From contig JAACMV010000014.1 of assembly GCA_010909725.1 (NCBI GenBank), positions 744,001-808,000 on the forward strand: a stretch of 64,000 nucleotides of DNA, written 5' to 3'. This DNA is from Picochlorum sp. 'celeri'. Lineage: Eukaryota > Chlorophyta > Trebouxiophyceae. The number at the start of each line of letters is the position of its first letter. The stretch's first letter is position 1. Below the pieces are notes generated by a model, which saw only the letters and a program-made list of their open reading frames with translations, was not told the origin of the DNA and did no database searches. The translations under genes and the position numbers were made by a program. Positions 61,875 to 64,000 of this stretch are shown here, piece after piece.

Positions 61875-64000
61875 CTACTCACCCAAAAACAGTTTGAATT
61901 TTTCACGAATCTTCCTCACATTTTCTTCGCGTTGAAACTCATACGTCGTCATGATTGGCATTCTGGATGCAAGCTCAGATGCTCTCTTTGTGTTGAGTAT
62001 TTCGTCTGCTGTCATGGTTCCTGTCAATGGTTCCTGCATAGCCTTCTTCAATCTCTCCCGCACTGCAGCTGCTTCCCCTGGCCAATCTTCAATATCACTT
62101 TGTATAACAATGTGCTCGTCATGCTGCCAAAGGCGGTGCATGCCAATTTCACCATCATCGTATGCCACAGTGTGTTCTGTGCTGACCGGATCATACCAGC
62201 AAATGACGCCCTCAAAGTACTCCTCATCTCCATCCCACCACACAGCGATTCGAGCGCCAATAGCATCTTCGCCACAGATGGCTAATTGCGCTCCGGCATG
62301 ACCACCAAGGGCTGATGCTGTCATTCTCTGTGTCAAACAATCATGTCTCTTTGTACCCTGCATAAGAATCAAACAAGATGTGGAGATGCATGTTGGATGT
62401 ACTCAAGGTGAAGAAACACACGTACCACATAGGCATTCATACATGTTCTGCAACGACCGCATCTGCTCTTGAGGTCAACGCTGGCTGCAGCGGCGGCAGC
62501 TCTAGTCTGTCGCATCTTGTCAGTGGTGAGGCTGCTCTTCTTTTGTTTGACTTTGTGTGATTCGAGAGCATCCTGTAGTGCATGGCCGAGGAGATCGCTG
62601 TACTTGAATTTAGTATCTTTGATAGCAGCATGGGCCTCCTTTTCGTACTTTGTTCTGTGCTTGTCCCATGGAAGCAGGTCATCTGGGTGGTGCCACTGCC
62701 ATTTCCCCGTGTTGATTGGGAAATACAAAACCAGTACCCTTCTGTGGTCAGAGCCTTCAAACTCTTTGGTGTCCCACATGCCATCGAGGGATGTGATTGA
62801 CGCTTTTTTCTGCTCAGGAGTCAGTTTGCTCAATGCATCTTTTGGCAGAGTTCTGCCAAGAGGCATGTGTTGAGGGTCCAGGACTTCTCCTGGCCAATAT
62901 ATACCAGATAAAGGCTCTGGAACCCATACAATCGCTCCAACCATTTCTGAATCGTCAATGATGCCCTTGAGTCTCGTAATTTCAACAGACTACAGAAAGA
63001 GAGTGTTGCATGTGAACACACAAATAGGAATACAATGATTACATCGCCATGTGCCACCACATACCTTTGACGCGATATCCATACTCGAACCAGACATTCT
63101 TCTGAGAATATCATTCGATATATCCCATCCTTTTTCTCTGAGACGATGAATGTATCCAGCCTTTTCCTCAGCAGAAGGACTCCGGCCAACTTGCTCAATG
63201 AAGTCATCCAATGCTTGATATGGGCATGTGATTGGATATTCAGAGGATCGCTTCACAGCAAAGGCACCGATGCCATTCTGCCACCACGCAGATTTTGGCC
63301 ATGTTGATTTCTCCCATGTTTGCACCTTTTCTTTCGAAGAGCTTTGAACGAGTCCTTTCTTGATCTTTTTGACCATTCTCGCCTGAAAGGCATCCTTGTA
63401 CACTTTCAAATCGCTTCCTGAATCAGAACCAGAGACTACAGGCCTCTCCCCTGTTTTCATCGGAGTAATAGCACTTGGCTCTGAGTCTGATGCGGGTCCC
63501 TTGTCTTGACTGGTATGGGACGATTTGGAAGAACTCTTCTCAGCACCTGGACTCTCAGTGTGGGTGCTTGTTTTGCCTGCAAGCTGCTCCACATCTTGAA
63601 TTTCATGCAATTTTGCTCTCTTAAACTCTCGACTCTCTTTAAAAGAAAATATTGCAGCCTCTTGAATCTCGTCAGCAGTAATAAAGCTCCAAACGTTTGG
63701 TCTCCTGCAAATCACACACATGCATCAGCGTCAGTCATCTTGATAGATGCAATGCAAATTTCACCATATTCTGCACACGTACTTTAAAACCCGTTGTTTT
63801 GGTTCAGGTACGCCTTCTTTGAGAAGATGATGTATAGCATGATTACCCTGAGCGAGCCTGTATTTATGCGCATATGGATGCATGAGACGCTCTCCAAGCC
63901 ACCGAGCAACATGTACCGTAACAGCATTCCCCAACAATTGCCACCTCCTCGACGAATGCGTTTCCAAATCCATCTCTTTGTACGGAACTCTTTTGTGAGC
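61875..64000 (-). CDS. DNA cytosine-C5 methyltransferase, C-terminal part with PWWP-like, zinc-finger and Tudor-like domains (partial)
   Basis: Exons 64000-63783 (open at the edge), 63704-63065, 62989-62426 and 62357-61875 join in phase to 634 residues. The first exon ends the catalytic domain: HKRVPYKEMDLETHS, then motif X in RRWQLLGNAVTVHVARWLGE. After an acidic linker and a helical block (WWQNGIGAFAVKRS) comes a PWWP-like domain (MVGAIVWVPEPLSGIYWPGE; WQWHHPDDLLPW), a short finger RCGRCRTCMNAYVGTKRHDC split by an intron, and a Tudor-like barrel (GARIAVWWDGDEEYFEGVIC, WYDPVSTEHTVAYDDGE). The enzyme methylates cytosine in DNA. Motifs I-VIII lie outside the window. Confidence 0.85.

Noticed and set aside
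1..64000. tRNA, rRNA or CRISPR features
   Set aside because: No cloverleaf B-box pattern, rRNA core sequence or regularly spaced direct repeats were noticed on reading. A tRNAscan or Infernal run would be needed to exclude small RNAs formally.

Overview
The window is eukaryotic nuclear DNA, most likely from a green-lineage microalga with a primary plastid. Proteins that red-lineage algae keep in the plastid genome are nuclear here and carry simple N-terminal transit peptides: SecY, ribosomal protein L18 and the acetyl-CoA carboxylase biotin carrier. Plant-type markers are also present: PRMT10, a full-length fused peroxisomal ABCD transporter, a SYP5-type SNARE, an eIFiso4G-like factor and an OPR/RAP organelle RNA protein. 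Transit peptides without a preceding signal peptide argue against a secondary plastid. The species cannot be named from sequence alone.

The genome is compact. About 35 protein genes lie on both strands. Intergenic gaps are usually below 400 bp, convergent stop codons are often 6 to 30 bp apart, and one convergent pair overlaps by 4 bp. Introns are mostly 60 to 95 nt (a few 160 to 300 nt) with GTATG, GTACG or GTGCG donors. I rebuilt exon joins by phase. No tRNA, rRNA or CRISPR was seen.

Layout. 0-6 kb: end of an unknown gene, a degenerate mitochondrial IMP2-like peptidase, a basic protein, a rhodanese, sterol isomerase EBP, an MRG chromatin protein and plastid BCCP. 6-17 kb: OPR/RAP protein, PRMT10, Qc-SNARE, a MYND-CS protein, an unknown nuclear-type protein and plastid SecY. 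17-33 kb: Fun30-type SNF2 ATPase, peroxisomal ABCD transporter, plastid L18, an organellar coiled-coil protein, eIF4G, MIC10, DUS1, DDRGK1 and a sulfotransferase. 33-48.5 kb: two near-identical GC-rich 1.65 kb repeats about 13.2 kb apart. Between them lie a secreted cysteine-rich protein, the ribosome quality control hydrolase Vms1, PNGase, a CRAL-TRIO protein, eL34, a large membrane protein and a FkbM-like methyltransferase with a frame break. 48.5-64 kb: NOP2, a papain-family protease, an OTU protease, a plastid VWA protein, a membrane coiled-coil protein, a zinc-finger protein, a 56-residue BRAWNIN-like microprotein, a second cysteine-rich secreted protein and the C-terminal part of a DNA cytosine methyltransferase.

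Three themes stand out. Proteostasis genes are dense (Vms1, PNGase, DDRGK1, OTU, papain). Two secreted proteins of different architecture share a new-looking six-cysteine module in four copies each. At the right edge a DNA methyltransferase carries PWWP-like, short CxxCxxC zinc-finger and Tudor-like domains after its catalytic domain, and a gene about 1.7 kb away carries the same short finger twice.
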